64,000 nucleotides of DNA from Butyriboletus loyo (GCA_038093515.1 JBBPSI010000090.1:1-64000); one strand, 5' to 3'. Counted from the stretch's first letter, positions 34,369 to 46,517 are shown. A program made the numbers and translations. Notes: generated by a model from the letters alone, not told the origin.

Positions 34369-37300
34369 ATGATGTCAGGCGTCCCATCACAACACTCTGA
34401 CGACGATGATCCTCAACCACATCTGGTAATCTCGGCAAGTGACAATCTCTGCATGCTGGCGTATCTCCCCGACGGACGACGAGCTGTCACCGGCTCTGAC
34501 GACGGAACTGTCAGTGTCTGGAATTTGGAAACCGGGGAGCAAGAAGGCACATCGATGAAGCACAAGACAGGAGTATTCAGCCTTGCTGTGACACGGGATG
34601 GCACAAAGATCATCAGCAGTGATGAGGATGGAGAGATCAAGGTGTGGGACGTCGAATCACACCGCCTTGTCAAAGAATGGACTCACCCGGCAGAGGTACC
34701 CGAGCTTTCCATCTCACCAGATGATCGACTCATTGCAGTTGCCGACGGGACCGTGGCCATTTACACCATGGAAGGGAAAGAGGTCGAGGGTAGAATCGAG
34801 GTCAATAGCGTTGTTTGGTCCATTTCTTTCTCTCCTGACGGCCACAAACTCGCATGTGGCTCGGATGACGGCAAGATCCTGGTGTATGACAGGGAGAGTG
34901 GCAAACTCCTCCTTGGTCCATTAAACGGTCACAAAAACCGGGTCAACTATGTGCTATGGTCACGCGATGGCAGTAGGCTCTTCACCTCGGACGACAAAAC
35001 CATTCGCTGTTGGGATTCCAGTACAGGGAAACCGGTCGGACAACCGTGGATAGGTCACACCGACGTTGTAGGGAGTCTCTCCCTTTCTCCAGACGGATCG
35101 ATCCTCGCGAGTGCATCCTGGGATCGGACTGTGCGTTTCTGGGATACAACCTTTGGTATTTCCGTCGGGAAACACCTACAGCATATAGAGGGTGTATGGG
35201 ATGGAAAGATATATTTGTGGCGGGTACCTTGGTTTAACTGCATCGAGAATCAGGTAAGATTTTATGCTCCCTTCAGATGTGTTCTAACACCCGTTTCAGT
35301 CACTCCGAGCTTTCCTTGACGTGCGTTGCCCTGAGGTTCGCACACAGGGCCCTGTCAGCCCCCCCCGGCGACCTTCTGTGCCCGTTCATGCTGGAGGCCA
35401 AGTATGCCATTTCGAGATCCGATGGTTTTTCGTTTGCTTACGCTTCTCAATAGCTATTTGCAACAGCTCAGAGTCCCCTCATACCTTCTGCGCTACCCAA
35501 TTCACGCCACATTTTCTCAGCAGCAGTGGACCAATTCGGACAGTATCAAGTACCCAACTTTAAGTATGTATTTACTCTGTCGTATGATTATTTGACTTGA
35601 TTCAAATCATTCCTTTCAGTGCCAGTTTTTCCCCTCCACTTGATCTCACTTCCTATATTTCCAAAGTCAATAATCAATACTTTGCTGGAGGAGCTTTTGG
35701 TGATGTCTATAGATGTCGATATACTCGTGGTTCGGCATCAGCAGAGGTCCGTGCGTGGGGTGAGGTTCGGCTCACTGTCGACTGGTTATTCATTTCCTTT
35801 TCAGGTTGCTGTGAAGGCTCTTCGATTCAAGGCTACAATAGACGGAGACACGGATGATAAATGTGTCAAGGTCACTCATCTTATCTATGACTAAAAAATG
35901 TGATTTCGACTCCCTCATAGATGCTCCGCCGAGAGCTCGGCATTTGGAAGAGACTCAGCCATCCCAATGTCGTTCCATTCCTGGGTAATTACGTATGGAT
36001 TTGGAATGCAGGGTACAATGTCGTTGGTGTCACTGTGGATGCCAAATGAATCTCTTCACAATTTCCTAGCGAAGCATGACGATATTCTAGGCGTGGCTCA
36101 CCGACTCCAGTTCGTACGTCCACTTAACGTTGTCTGCTTTCCCGTCGTCTGACGTCGCACAACAGCTACTGGACATAGCCAATGGGCTACACTACTGTGG
36201 GTCACTATTATCATTTCAAAGGTTCGACAGGATAACACGCCACAGTACATTCACTTCCAATCGTCCATGGTGACCTGAACTGTGTACGTCAAAGTAGAAA
36301 CCTCAGTATTGTTTTCTTCTCATAATAAGACAGAACAACGTGCTTCTCAACGCAGATTACACTGTACGCTTAGCCGACTTTGGCTACTCATCTTTTGTGG
36401 GTCATATTCCCGAAGAATTGTCCTATCTCCAAAGGTCCTCCACACGACCTGGAGCCTTGCAATGGGCTGCGCCAGAGCAAATTGAGTTAGAAGGCATGTT
36501 TCACAATACAACTCAGAGCGATATATACTCCTTTGGATGTGTTGGTCTCCAGGCAGGTCTGTTAGCCACGAAATACGGATCCATTCTGATTGTCTAGTAG
36601 GTGTTATCGGGGAAACAACCGTGGTCGGAATTTCAGAGAGAAGCTGCCATCATTTTACGCTTGTCGAAGGGCGAGAAGCCAGGCCGACCAGAGTGTCGAG
36701 CAATAGATGACTCGCACTGGGATTTTATTCAACGTTGCTGGTCACCGATGGAAGAGCGGCCTGCTGCGAAGGCGATAATCTTCGCAATCCAAAAGTTCTT
36801 GAGTTCTTGGCCATCATCCTGGCCCCCTCTCGTCACGCCGATGGCGGAATTATATCCCGCTGATTCCCCTCTGAATGAGTTATCGTTATCTCCCGACCAA
36901 GTTACCGCGGAGGGTTTGAGTAGAACTGTCAACATCCTTGATCGGGATAATCGTGACGTCTGCTCTACTATCCTTCGGTCTTCGATTTCCTCCTCTCGAA
37001 CTGTGTCGCTCGCCCTTCAGCACATACGGCGCCCCCCCATATACCCATCGCTCCACTCTCAGTACGCAAGTTCCGTATTCCTATCCCTTGTCTTTAAAAC
37101 CTAACCTCACCTACGTAGTCCGGCATATCAAGTTCACCTACACCCTGGCACATCTTCCAACTATGGGGCGTGCGATACCGAGCGGGACCTAGAAGTAAGC
37201 TAATCTATCTTTTCCTGGGCTCGCGCTCACAAACTTGTAGCAGGTACACACTTTTTTACACAAGAACCAAAAGACAGGAAAGCCTTCCGTTGCTGGGTGC

Positions 37301-37679
37301 GATCCTCAACCTCTTTGTTTTCATAAGAATGCTGATGGAATTGTGTAGAGCGGCGGCCACCACAAGTACAACCAACGATGGTTACCGATGCAGGTGGCTT
37401 ACAGGCGGTATACTCTGCGACCAAGCCCTTGCCACATTTGACGAGTTGATCGTCCACCTACGTCGTGTGCACGATGTACAGCGACCCGCGTCACGAAGGT
37501 TGGTTTGTCAGTGGCAGTCAGAGAGTGGGTACTGCAGTCAAGAGCACCGCAGATATTCATATAGACGCCACCTCGCCATGCATGGCAGCTGCTCAGTTCC
37601 TTGCCCCGAGTGTGACAGGTCCTTCTCTCGGGAAGACTCTATGCGTGCGCACCGGAAGAGGAGCCATGGGAAGGCGTGA
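34369..37679 (+). pseudogene. WD40-TKL kinase-C2H2 fusion with frameshift (unit D)
   Basis: Same plan as unit B. WD40 exon 34369-35253 ends in CAG before a GTAAGA donor. Exon 35300-35401 reads through what is an intron in unit B. Next come a linker exon, kinase exons, and finger exons ending at 37679. Two defects stand out. WD40 blade 7 lacks roughly 18 residues (IEGV joins directly to WDGKIYLW). In the kinase exon a one-base insertion after CTGGGTA (about 35987-35995) shifts the frame just before the hinge and leads to an early TGA. Everything else is intact: VAVK, HGDLNC, DFG, and, unlike A and C, three in-frame fingers (CRWLTGGILC, CQWQSESGYC, CPECDRSFSREDSMRAH). Either it is a recent pseudogene or the base is a sequencing error. 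Confidence 0.75.
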
Positions 37680-39322
37680 CTTCATCATTCTCCAATTCTC
37701 CCTCTTGTAGGCTGTACTACTCCTTGCTTCGCTTATGCCATCATGGAATTCGTACATTCGGCTATGTATCATGATACAATATAGCTGAAATACTGCTGTA
37801 CGCAAAGACTTGCTGAACAGAGATAACATTTCGTGCCAGTGCATAGTCCTGACGGTTACTGTTAGTACCTGCGGTACCTGTCAAATTAGAATATTCGAAG
37901 AGTGTCATCGATCCTCGTTCGGAGCTGTCGAGTGAGTTGGCTTGTAGCCACCCACGAATCTAATGGCCATTGGAAGCTTTGAAAGACAATTGGAGTTGTC
38001 CGGGAATATATGTCTGTGCGCAAAACGAGTAGAGGCCACGACATGGGTTAACAAGATAGGAGCATCGGTCACCACAATTAGGTATGTTCAACTTGAATTT
38101 GATCGTCGTTTCCAAACGTGACTGCGCGTCACGATAGTCCCGTCGTGCACTAAATTGTTTGTGGGGTGAGAATGGGTAGAGATCTCACAAAAGGCGGGGT
38201 GAAAATACCCGGCCAAGGCTATGGCCGACTTCTGCCTCGTGTTCGATGATATGGTGAGTCGCCATGGCAGACGCGTCGGTGAAAGGTGGAGGTTCGGCTG
38301 GGTGCCACCTTGAGCGGTAATGAGAGGACGGGAGTCGACTTACTCGATGCCACCGGCCATTGCAGAACCGTGTATTGGCCTGGGCTTATCGTAGGTCACA
38401 TCGGGGATCGAGTCGGGTACATGTGACTGCAAAGAGAGTGGGCGCGTTGGGTCAGCAGCTAAAGGACCGACCAGCGTCGCAGCGTAGAGGACACTTGTCC
38501 TTGATAGTAAGTTGGGCAGGATGACCAAGATGTAGCGCAGACCACTGGACAGCACGAGGTAATCGAGTTAGCTTATATCGCATAGCGTTGGGGAAGCTGC
38601 ACTGTTGGGTCTGGCAGCGGACAACGCCGTCAACACCGCACCCGTGCCCCTACACCGACCCGTCCCACCTGCGGTGCCAACGAACATGAGGATGACGTAT
38701 CCATCAGGTGTGACCACCCAGAGCGACCATCAACCATTTAGCGACGGCCAAGAAAACAGAGGCGATAAAAAAACGACAGTCACTGGCATGGACCTGGTTA
38801 AAGAGATCCCGTCTTCAGGTATCACAATACCTCGAGGGTATACCATGACTTCGGGTGGGTGTGTTCCTCAATCGATTTGCCAGGTGCTGGCTCTGCAATT
38901 GCCTTCGGAGACGCGGAAGGTCATATAATTATCGGTCGACGCACATGCAAGTGTCCAACCATCTGCACAGCCATTGAACCTTTTAGGGAGTTTCCCGCCT
39001 TGCGTGTCACGTGATTGTTAATAACCACCCCCCGTGTTGTTACCAGTTACATAATCACTTGCCAGAAATAATCATGTTATTTAATTACTCCCGGATGCGA
39101 GTGCGCTTCAAGGTGTGAATTTGGGTGCGCTCTGTAGTGCAAGCTACGTTCAATTATATCATTTTTACACTCATGGTCTTATTTATTTAGCTGTTGACCA
39201 AGTGAGATATACATACATTCGCTATCATCCACAGCATTGTCTCATCGTCCCATCATCGTACGGGTCCTTTCCCTATCCGTTCGACGTTCAGCACCACAAC
39301 AACTGAGCACTCAGCTACGAAG
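37680..39322. other. End of array and upstream region of the intact peroxiredoxin
   Basis: About 37680-38260 repeats the inter-unit block (for example GTATGTTCAACTTGAATTTG and TCGTCGTTTCCAAACGTGAC). 38340-38500 matches parts of 33480-33620. 38560-39100 is unique with no supported gene. The last ~90 bases resemble the region upstream of the peroxiredoxin pseudogene. Confidence 0.5.
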
Positions 39323-40092
39323 ATGGCAACCGAATCGATATCCGCTGATTGGTCTGCGCTCCCAGGTGATCTGCCCGTGCCGACAGACGATGGGGCGGCG
39401 GATCACCTACATGCTAGCGCCACGTCGCAGGTTGAGCTTCCGAGGTCGGTGTTATTACAGGCCACCACATCGTCAGGGGAGGGGCAATGGAATGTGAATG
39501 GGCAGGGGAATGGGGAAACGGAAGTTGATCTACGGGTGTTGTCGTTCGAGAGACCCGTGCTGGTATTCGTGTACCCAAGGACGGGGCAACCGGGCGTGGC
39601 GAATCCGCCTGGGTGGGATGCGATCCCGGGTGCGAGGGGGTGTACGCCGGTGAGTGAAGCCGAGGTTTTTGGTCTCGAATTCAGGTCCGGGTCCGTGTCC
39701 ACATCCTGGATAGCTCCTTCTTTGTCTTCTTCGATGAACGAACGTGGCTGACCGATCGACAACAGGAGCTCTGTGCTGTCCGGGACACACTCGGTGCGTT
39801 GCAAGCAGTACGACCGGGTGGGGTACGCATCTTTGCGATGAGTACGCAGTCGGCAGAATATCAATCCGAGGTGGCGACGCGGCTGGGACTCCCGTATCCG
39901 ATCTTGAGCGATCAGACGCATTTGTTTTCAGAGGCGTTGGGGTTGCCGACATTTGAGGTGGAGGGAATGGTGTTGTTGAAGCGGATCACGTTGTTGATTT
40001 ATGAGGGGAAGGTGATTGGGAGGGATTATCCTGTATTTCCGTCAGATCAGGCGGCGAGCAGGGCGTTGGATTTGCTTCGTCTGCTTGAGTAG
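39323..40092 (+). CDS. Peroxiredoxin, PrxQ/BCP-like
   Basis: 217-residue thiol peroxidase that would reduce hydroperoxides. Exons are 39323-39649 and 39766-40092, joined in phase across a GTGAGT...CAG intron of 116 bp. The N-terminal ~65 residues are low-complexity. The thioredoxin fold starts at RPVLVFVYPRTGQPG. The catalytic motif is split by the intron: GCTP ends exon 1 and ELCAVRD starts exon 2, putting the peroxidatic Cys107 and resolving Cys112 four residues apart as in PrxQ/BCP enzymes. The AMSTQSAEYQ and LPYPILSDQ segments match the AhpC/TSA fold. The catalytic loop is longer than usual between VYPRTG and the Cys. There is no targeting signal, so a cytosolic place is likely. A broken paralogue is at 17991. 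Confidence 0.88.
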
Positions 40093-40211
40093 GCGTGTAT
40101 GTATGACATCGACAGCAAAAAAGGCGGATTTCTATATTGGGCAATTGAATGGGAGTCGCTCCTTGCAACAGCTCATCAAGTTGAGCCCTCTCGTCCCAAT
40201 ATCTGCATGCG

Positions 40212-40762
40212 ATGTGGTCCGTAACGTGTTTTTAGCTTTGTTTCTTCGGCGAAACGTTTACTCTGACCCTTGCAGCAAACATATCCTGAACGCACAGGTG
40301 TCGATACGCGCGCCATGCTGCAAGCAGTGGTTCGACTGCGCAGAGTGCCACGCAGAAACGCAGGACCACCAACTGAACAAGACAACAGAGATGGCGTTTA
40401 TCTGCAAAAAGTGCAAAAAGGCGTTTCGCAAGGACATGGCGAACTACGAGGAGAGCGACGAGTATTGTCCACACTGCGATAATCACTATGTGAGTGCAGA
40501 CCGATTGCGGTGAGATGTGCATGCGTGTGTGCGTGCGCTGAGGATGTGTGTTGGCAGGTCATCGAAGCAAAGACGCCGCAGGCCGTGCTCGGTGTCGAGG
40601 GTGAGGATGCACGAGTAGACTCACGGTGAGTTCTCGTCAATGAGAGTGTCCCCGCTGAGATGCCAAGTTACGCGCTGCAGGATGCTCAAGGACGAGCGGA
40701 TGCGATTAGACCCAAATCGGACTGTCTTTCGGCAGGACGACTTTTCGGACATGTTGGACTAA
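40212..40762 (+). CDS. CHY-type zinc finger protein
   Basis: Four exons (40212-40216, 40276-40489, 40558-40625, 40681-40762) give a compact 122-residue protein. Nearly all of it is a CHY zinc finger: MCKHILNAQVSIRAPCC, WFDCAECHAET, then FICKKCKKAFRKDM and CPHCDNHY, which supply the cluster of Cys and His ligands for several zinc ions. The start ATG-TG is split from the C-K-H motif by a 59-bp intron. The upstream frame has a stop, which fixes the start unless a further 5' exon exists. In yeast the related domain occurs in Hot13, a mitochondrial intermembrane-space factor. The function here is not shown by the sequence. Confidence 0.85.
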
Positions 40763-40975
40763 AACAACGACACTGAAGGAGACCTTCCTTTTTTGGATAT
40801 GTCAGCGTTCTGAAGATTGTTCTTTTTTTCTCTTGTGAGATGTGACGTCACGGAATTGAAGACATTTTCTCCTATTTCACTGGACTGAATCAGCTGCTCC
40901 GCTTGACTAACCCCTCTAGCTGCACCATTTATAAGCCAGGCTGTCTCCCATTCGCATCGTCTCATTCTCCTCGCC

Positions 40976-42016
40976 ATGGCCTACCAACTTGTGTACCCCC
41001 GGCACAACGGTGCCCTCGATGCCAATCCTCCAGGTGGTGACCGCCACATCACCACTCATGCATCTGACTGGCTTTGGGCTGCCTTTGCTGTCATGCTCCT
41101 CTCCTGGCTCGCCGCCTTGGGTTGGGTATATTCGGTCCGTCCCCTGATTCACCTACTCTCATTTTTCCTCATTTTTTCCACAGAAGGGTCAGCGCAATCG
41201 GGTTATCCATTTCATTCCCACCATCGTTCTCGCAGTGTCATCCGTTTCATACTTCGCTATGGCCTCCGACTTGGGATGGACTCTCATTCGCGCAGAGTTT
41301 GAGTCACACCCCACCCGTCAAATCTGGGTAAGGTTGTTGTTTCTCCATTCTGTCTCATTCTCATGTCTTGCTTTAGTATGTTAGATATATTCAGTGGTTC
41401 ATCAATGCACCCTTGGTGCTCCTCGCACTTTTGTCGTTTACGACGATGGCAACTCCTAAGCTCCTCGTTCCCCTGTTTTTCTCCTGGTATTTGGTCGTCA
41501 ATGGTTTGGTCGGTGCTCTCGTTGCTTCTTCTTACAAGTGGGGATTCTTTGTCTTTGGCTTGTTTGGTCTCTTTTTCGTCTGGTATGTACCAATCTTCTG
41601 GTTTACAACATCGGCTCATCTGTCTATTTGTTTCTTCGTACGCTAGGTGGCAGCTGCTTACCCGTGTCGGCGAGCGACATTTCACAAACAGCAATTTTCG
41701 GGCGGGTTACGTCGTTGGCGCCGGGTACATCTCCTTCATCTGGATGCTGTACCCGATCTGTTGGGGTCTCTCGGAGGGTGGTAATAAAATCTCGCCCTCA
41801 TCGGAGATGGTCTTTTATGGGATCTTGGATCTTATGTCCGGTCCGGTGTTCCTCTTGGCCTGGATGGCGCACATGTCCAGGTTCGACACGCAAACATTAG
41901 CCTCGACCTCCCTCGGCCATCCTGAAAGAGGCAGCTATGAAGAAGTGCATCAACAAAAGCCTCCCCAACCACAACTGGAAGGCGCCGCCCCCGCTCCGAC
42001 TGCTCAGAATACTTGA
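40976..42016 (+). CDS. Opsin-related seven-helix protein (Hsp30/Yro2 type)
   Basis: Four exons (40976-41125, 41184-41327, 41377-41582, 41647-42016) give 289 residues with seven hydrophobic helices of the microbial-rhodopsin fold. Family landmarks are SDWLWAAFAVMLLSW (helix 1), SYFAMASDLGW (helix 2), YVRYIQWFINAPLVLL (helix 3), VGALVASSYKWGFFVFG, MLYPICWGLSEGGNKISP and VFYGILDLMSGPVF (helix 7). The helix 7 lysine that binds retinal (usually K-P-V-F) is Gly here, and the helix 3 proton-acceptor Asp is Gln. It therefore cannot be a light-driven pump and belongs to the retinal-free opsin-related group, whose yeast members sit in the plasma membrane and respond to heat or acid. A proline/glutamine-rich cytoplasmic tail ends the protein. 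Confidence 0.9.
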
Positions 42017-42386
42017 TTAATTGGGTTTCGAGCCAGGTATTCTCGTTTTTGAATTGATATGTATCGTTTCTTTCCATTCCATCGTGCGATATCTGTATTC
42101 CTACGAATCTCGCGCGAATCGTATGTATTTCTGTACGGCTGTAATAGGTATTATCGATGTTGATGATGTGAGCAGTATGAGCAGTGGCGGTGAGCATGCA
42201 TAACGTTGCCACGAGTGCGTCTGACTCCGCCGTCAACAGCCTTGAAACCGGCGTCGTCGTCGTTAACATTCATCCACAGCCAAAACTCACCCAGCTGGTT
42301 CCCCTTGTCATCCATCCATCGCAGTGCACCTCACCTGCTGCGCCTTCTACAGCACACGACGACTCAACAGACACCTCTTTCGCATC
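42017..42386 (+). other. Intergenic and promoter region of the F-BAR gene
   Basis: 370 bp without a gene. No clear TATA element; pyrimidine-rich stretches precede the ATG at 42387. Confidence 0.45.
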
Positions 42387-45300
42387 ATGTCTGCCAGACG
42401 GCAGTCATCCACCACCTCTTTGGCAAGATATGCCCGCACGACGTCCCCAGACACTTCTCCCCGTAATCTCGACTTTTGCAACGCCTTTTGGGGACTGGGC
42501 GATGGCGGCGTTGACGTTCTCTTTGCACGCATGCGTGGCGCAGCCAGAACCATGGAAGAGTTTCGCAACTTTTGGAAGGAACGGTACGTCGCTCGCTCTC
42601 TCGCTCTCTTTCCCCAACCTCCCGCACGCTGGCTGCCCTCACACACATCGGTTCACTCACTCGCTTTATTAGCTCGTCGATCGAAGAAGACTATGCGAAA
42701 CGGCTGGCAAAACTAGCCAAGATGTCGATCGGAAAGGACGAGATCGGGTGTGTCCCTCGATTCATCCTACCTGACTTCTCCATTCTTTCCTCTCGAGCGC
42801 TTTCGGACCATCTTCTGATCATGTGGGTGTGCCATTGACAGGGAGCTGCGCAACTCCATCGACACGCTACGTCTCGAGACTGATAAGCAAGCCAGTTTCC
42901 ATTCACAACTTGCTCAGCAGTTCCGAACGGATTTAGAAGGCCAAGTCGGCGCCTTCGTATCCAGGCAACAACACCACAAAAAGGTGTATCAAGCGGCGAT
43001 CGAGAAGGAGTTCAAGGTCAAACAGACCCGGGAACAACACGCCGGTAAAGCGCGCGAAAAATACGAGTCGGATTGTCTGCGCATCAATTCCTACACCGCC
43101 CAATCGACGCTCGTGCAGGGCAAGGACCTCGAAAAGATTCATCTCAAGTTGGAGCGCGCGCAACAGACGGTGCAGGTGAACGAGAACGATTATGCTCAGT
43201 TTACGAGGGTGTTGCAGGAAACGATGCACAAATGGGAACAGGATTGGAAGGCGTTTTGTGATACGTGTCAAGATCTCGAGGAGGAGCGGACGGAGTTTAT
43301 GAAGGATAACATGTGGGCGTATGCTAATGCGGTGTCGACGGTGTGTGTATCGGACGACGAGGTGCGTGGAGCGTGCGTGGAGCGATTGTGAGGGCTGAGG
43401 GCTTACCAGACCTCTCTCTTCATGCAGTCATGCGAGAAAATGCGTCTCGCATTGGAACAATTGGAGCCAGAGAAGGATATGGAAAACTTTGTTCGGGATT
43501 ATGGGACAGGGAATTCGATCCCTGAATCCCCCTTGTTTGTGAACTATGCTAATACCGACGCACCCCCTGTATCATCTACCCGGGTCGTCACGCGACCCGC
43601 CAACTTTGTCCGTTCCACGCAAAGAGTCAATCGCGCGGCTACTCTCTCACATGACGATGAAGTCTATGACGACGCGAATCACGCTGGAGTGGGTGCTCGT
43701 GGTAGTGGTGGACCATCCCGCAGCACGCCTACCGACCCAGTTCCCCTGTCAAGGAGTGCTACGCAGATATCGACAAGTCCTCGGTCACAGGCCAATGGCA
43801 TCAACGGACACGTATCTCCCTCCCGAGACCCTCAGAGACGTCAAAGTACCGCGTCGATGCTCGCCAAGCCCCTTTCGGCTGGTGACCCCGTTGACCCATC
43901 TGTCTCCAACACACAGCTCGTCATCGGTGATCGCGCGTGGGATGTTGACCCGAACAAGGACCCTCAGCAACAAAAGCTTGGTGGTCAGGCGCGGACGTCC
44001 CCTCCGGTGGGACAACAGGATCCCCTGGTGAAGCAGATGGCAGAGCTGAGTACGGCTGCCGCCGCCAGTGGTACTGGAAGAAGAAACACGATTCGTCGGG
44101 ACGGCCCACCCTCGTCTGTCGAGTCGCGCAAAGGCACGGTCGATTCTCTGTCAACGCCCTCGACCACGACGAGTCCCAACTCTGCTCCCCGTGATTTCCG
44201 TAATTCGGCAGAGGTGGTCGTTGGGTCCTACCCGCTGGCGCAAACGCCATCACGCTCGGCCTCGCCTAATCCGCCCAAGGCTGTTCTGGCCGCAGCGCCT
44301 CCGACGTTGATACCCCCCTCGACGTCGAACATACCTGTAGAACAAATTGTGGGTGGGTACCAACGTCCCTTCCCGGGTGAACCTCGGAGCCGAGCTAACT
44401 CGTATGTCGGGCCGCCTCCTCCGATCATGAACCAGATTCAGGATCAGGGTGCGCCGCGTCCGACGAGCAGAGGTGGATATCCTGGCGTCGGTATACAGTC
44501 GCTGGTCCCTCGTCCGGTGTCGCCTGCGAGAGGTCCCAGCCCGACGGCTATGCAGCCTTACAACAGAGGTCCCCCCGCGCCCATCGCACTACCACCACCC
44601 AACAACGGAACTCTGATTCGTGGCATGTCTATCTCACATCGGCCAGTGACGCCAACTAACCCTGTTGGGATCGCACTGGGTCCGGATGGACGCGTGGTGC
44701 ATGATATGATGGCACCACCTGTCCGGCAGGCTACGTCGCATTACCCACAGCCTGGACCTCCCCCCCAACCCACGCAGCCCCCTCAGCCCTACCCCGGATA
44801 CCACGATGCGAGCCGAGCGCTCACGCACCCGCAGCAGCAGCAAGTACAACAACAGCAGCAGCAGCCACCAGCACCACGCAACGACTATGCCGTCGCGGCG
44901 CCCAACGCCTACGCCGCCACTCAACAATACAATTACGGCCATCCACCTCAACATGCGGCGTACAACGATGGGTATCACGGGGCGCCGGCGCCACCACCCG
45001 TGCAACCCAATTATAACAACTATGGACCGGTGGCACGGCCTACGTACCACCAGCAGAATCAGAGTGTAGGACACGTGCCGAATACGACGCAGAGATATCC
45101 AACGAACAATGTGATGTATCGATCAACGAGTCCAGCTATGAGACGGTCGCCGTCGCCTGCGCCGCCGCGTGGGCAACCACCCCCACCGACGGGGACGTAC
45201 ACGGACGATGGTCGACCGATCTTGTTTTATGGTGCGTGTTCACTTGGGATTTGTGTACCATGTGCTGATGAGGTTTGCTTTCCGACTCGATAGTCAAGGC

Positions 45301-45472
45301 GCTTTACGACTATTCTGCGACAATCGACGAAGAGTTTGATTTCCAGGCGGGGGATATCATCGCGGTGACCGATACGCCCGAGGATGGGTGGTGGAGCGGT
45401 GAATTGCTGGACGATACGCGGAGACAGCCTGGACGACATGTATTCCCGAGTAACTTTGTGTGCTTGTTCTGA
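42387..45472 (+). CDS. F-BAR and SH3 domain protein (Cdc15/Imp2/Hof1-like)
   Basis: 924-residue membrane-bending scaffold expected at the division site, where this family links the plasma membrane to the actomyosin ring. Five exons: 42387-42583, 42673-42747, 42842-43361, 43428-45231, 45294-45472. The F-BAR domain takes up about the first 300 residues: NAFWGLGDGGVDVLFARMR, EDYAKRLAKLAKM, then a long coiled-coil (KVYQAAIEKEFKVKQTRE, QWKAFCD-like and WAYANAVSTVC). A disordered middle of over 500 residues is rich in Pro, Ser and Gln and includes a polyglutamine run (CAG/CAA repeat near 44830-44870). The SH3 domain closes the protein: VKALYDYSATIDEEFDFQAG, then GWWSGEL and FPSNFVCLF. The last intron interrupts just before the SH3. 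Confidence 0.92.
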
Positions 45473-46330
45473 GCGTGTCTTGGATAGTGTTTTTGGATGG
45501 ATGTGCTGTATGTCTTGTGCTTTCTCGCTTTTTTTTTTTTCTTTCTCTCTCTGGATATCGATTGTCCTACTGCTGCGTTTACCTCCCCATCTAACAGGAT
45601 ATATCCCATCGATGCTTTTCTTGTCTTCTTCAACTATCCATGTGTGCCTGCTTGATGTTGTCTTTACATAGACGCTTGTCCCAGGATTATTGTTTACGAC
45701 TTGTCGGCCTCTGATGACGTTTGAGCGTTATGGGAAGCCACGGTACATTTTTGTATGTGTACCTTTTTGACCTGGTTTTTTTATACCCGATCGCTTGAAA
45801 AACGGAGTCGGAAATTACATGGCAGGCCTCGAGGCGCGTGACGGATCCGTCGGTTGGTCGCCTTTCATGTTTTTGTCATCACAACATTACATCTTCTTAT
45901 CGTCTGCCCTGTACGTTGCCAATGGCCCATCGGGGTTATCGTGTCGTGTTTTCCAATCTGTCTCGATCCGTCGTTTCGGAGTTTTGGAGCTGACAGGTGC
46001 TCAATGTTGAAGCAAAGTTGGTTGGAGGTGCCTCGAGGTTCGGGGGTTTTCGAACGGCCGGTCACCCGGTCGATGGACGTACGCATACCCTATGATACAA
46101 CTATCGACGAGAGGTCGAGGTCGAGTACGACCATGACTATTTTACTTACTTGGGGTCATCAAGTTCAAGACCGAAACGACGACTCGAAGCGCACTGGGAT
46201 ATTTCAAGTCGAACGAACGATTGTACTTGTGTGCCTTTTATTTATATTATATGTATGTATTATATATATATATATATCGTAAGTAGTATACCCCGAGGTG
46301 GGCTCAAGTCCGGTCGCGACGCGGGTCGGG

Positions 46331-46372
46331 CGGGGCTGGGGGCTGGGGGCTGGGGGCTGGGGCCCGCTGCTA
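46331..46372 (+). repeat. G-run tandem repeat, potential G-quadruplex
   Basis: Tandem GGGGGCT units (four to five G runs of four to five bases, each separated by CT) on the plus strand. Confidence 0.7.
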
Positions 46373-46481
46373 TCAGTTCCCCATGTAACCTCTTTTTGAA
46401 TTTCGATGCCGGCGTGGATTCAGACGATCGGTCGGTCGATCGGCGTCGGCTTTTTCTTTTTCGAGCCGCGTCGGACGCGTG

Positions 46482-46517
46482 TACTACTACTACTTCTACT
46501 ACTACTTCTACTACTAA
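46482..46517 (+). repeat. TAC/TTC trinucleotide microsatellite
   Basis: About twelve units of TAC with TTC interruptions, directly followed by TAGGC and GCC repeats. Confidence 0.8.
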
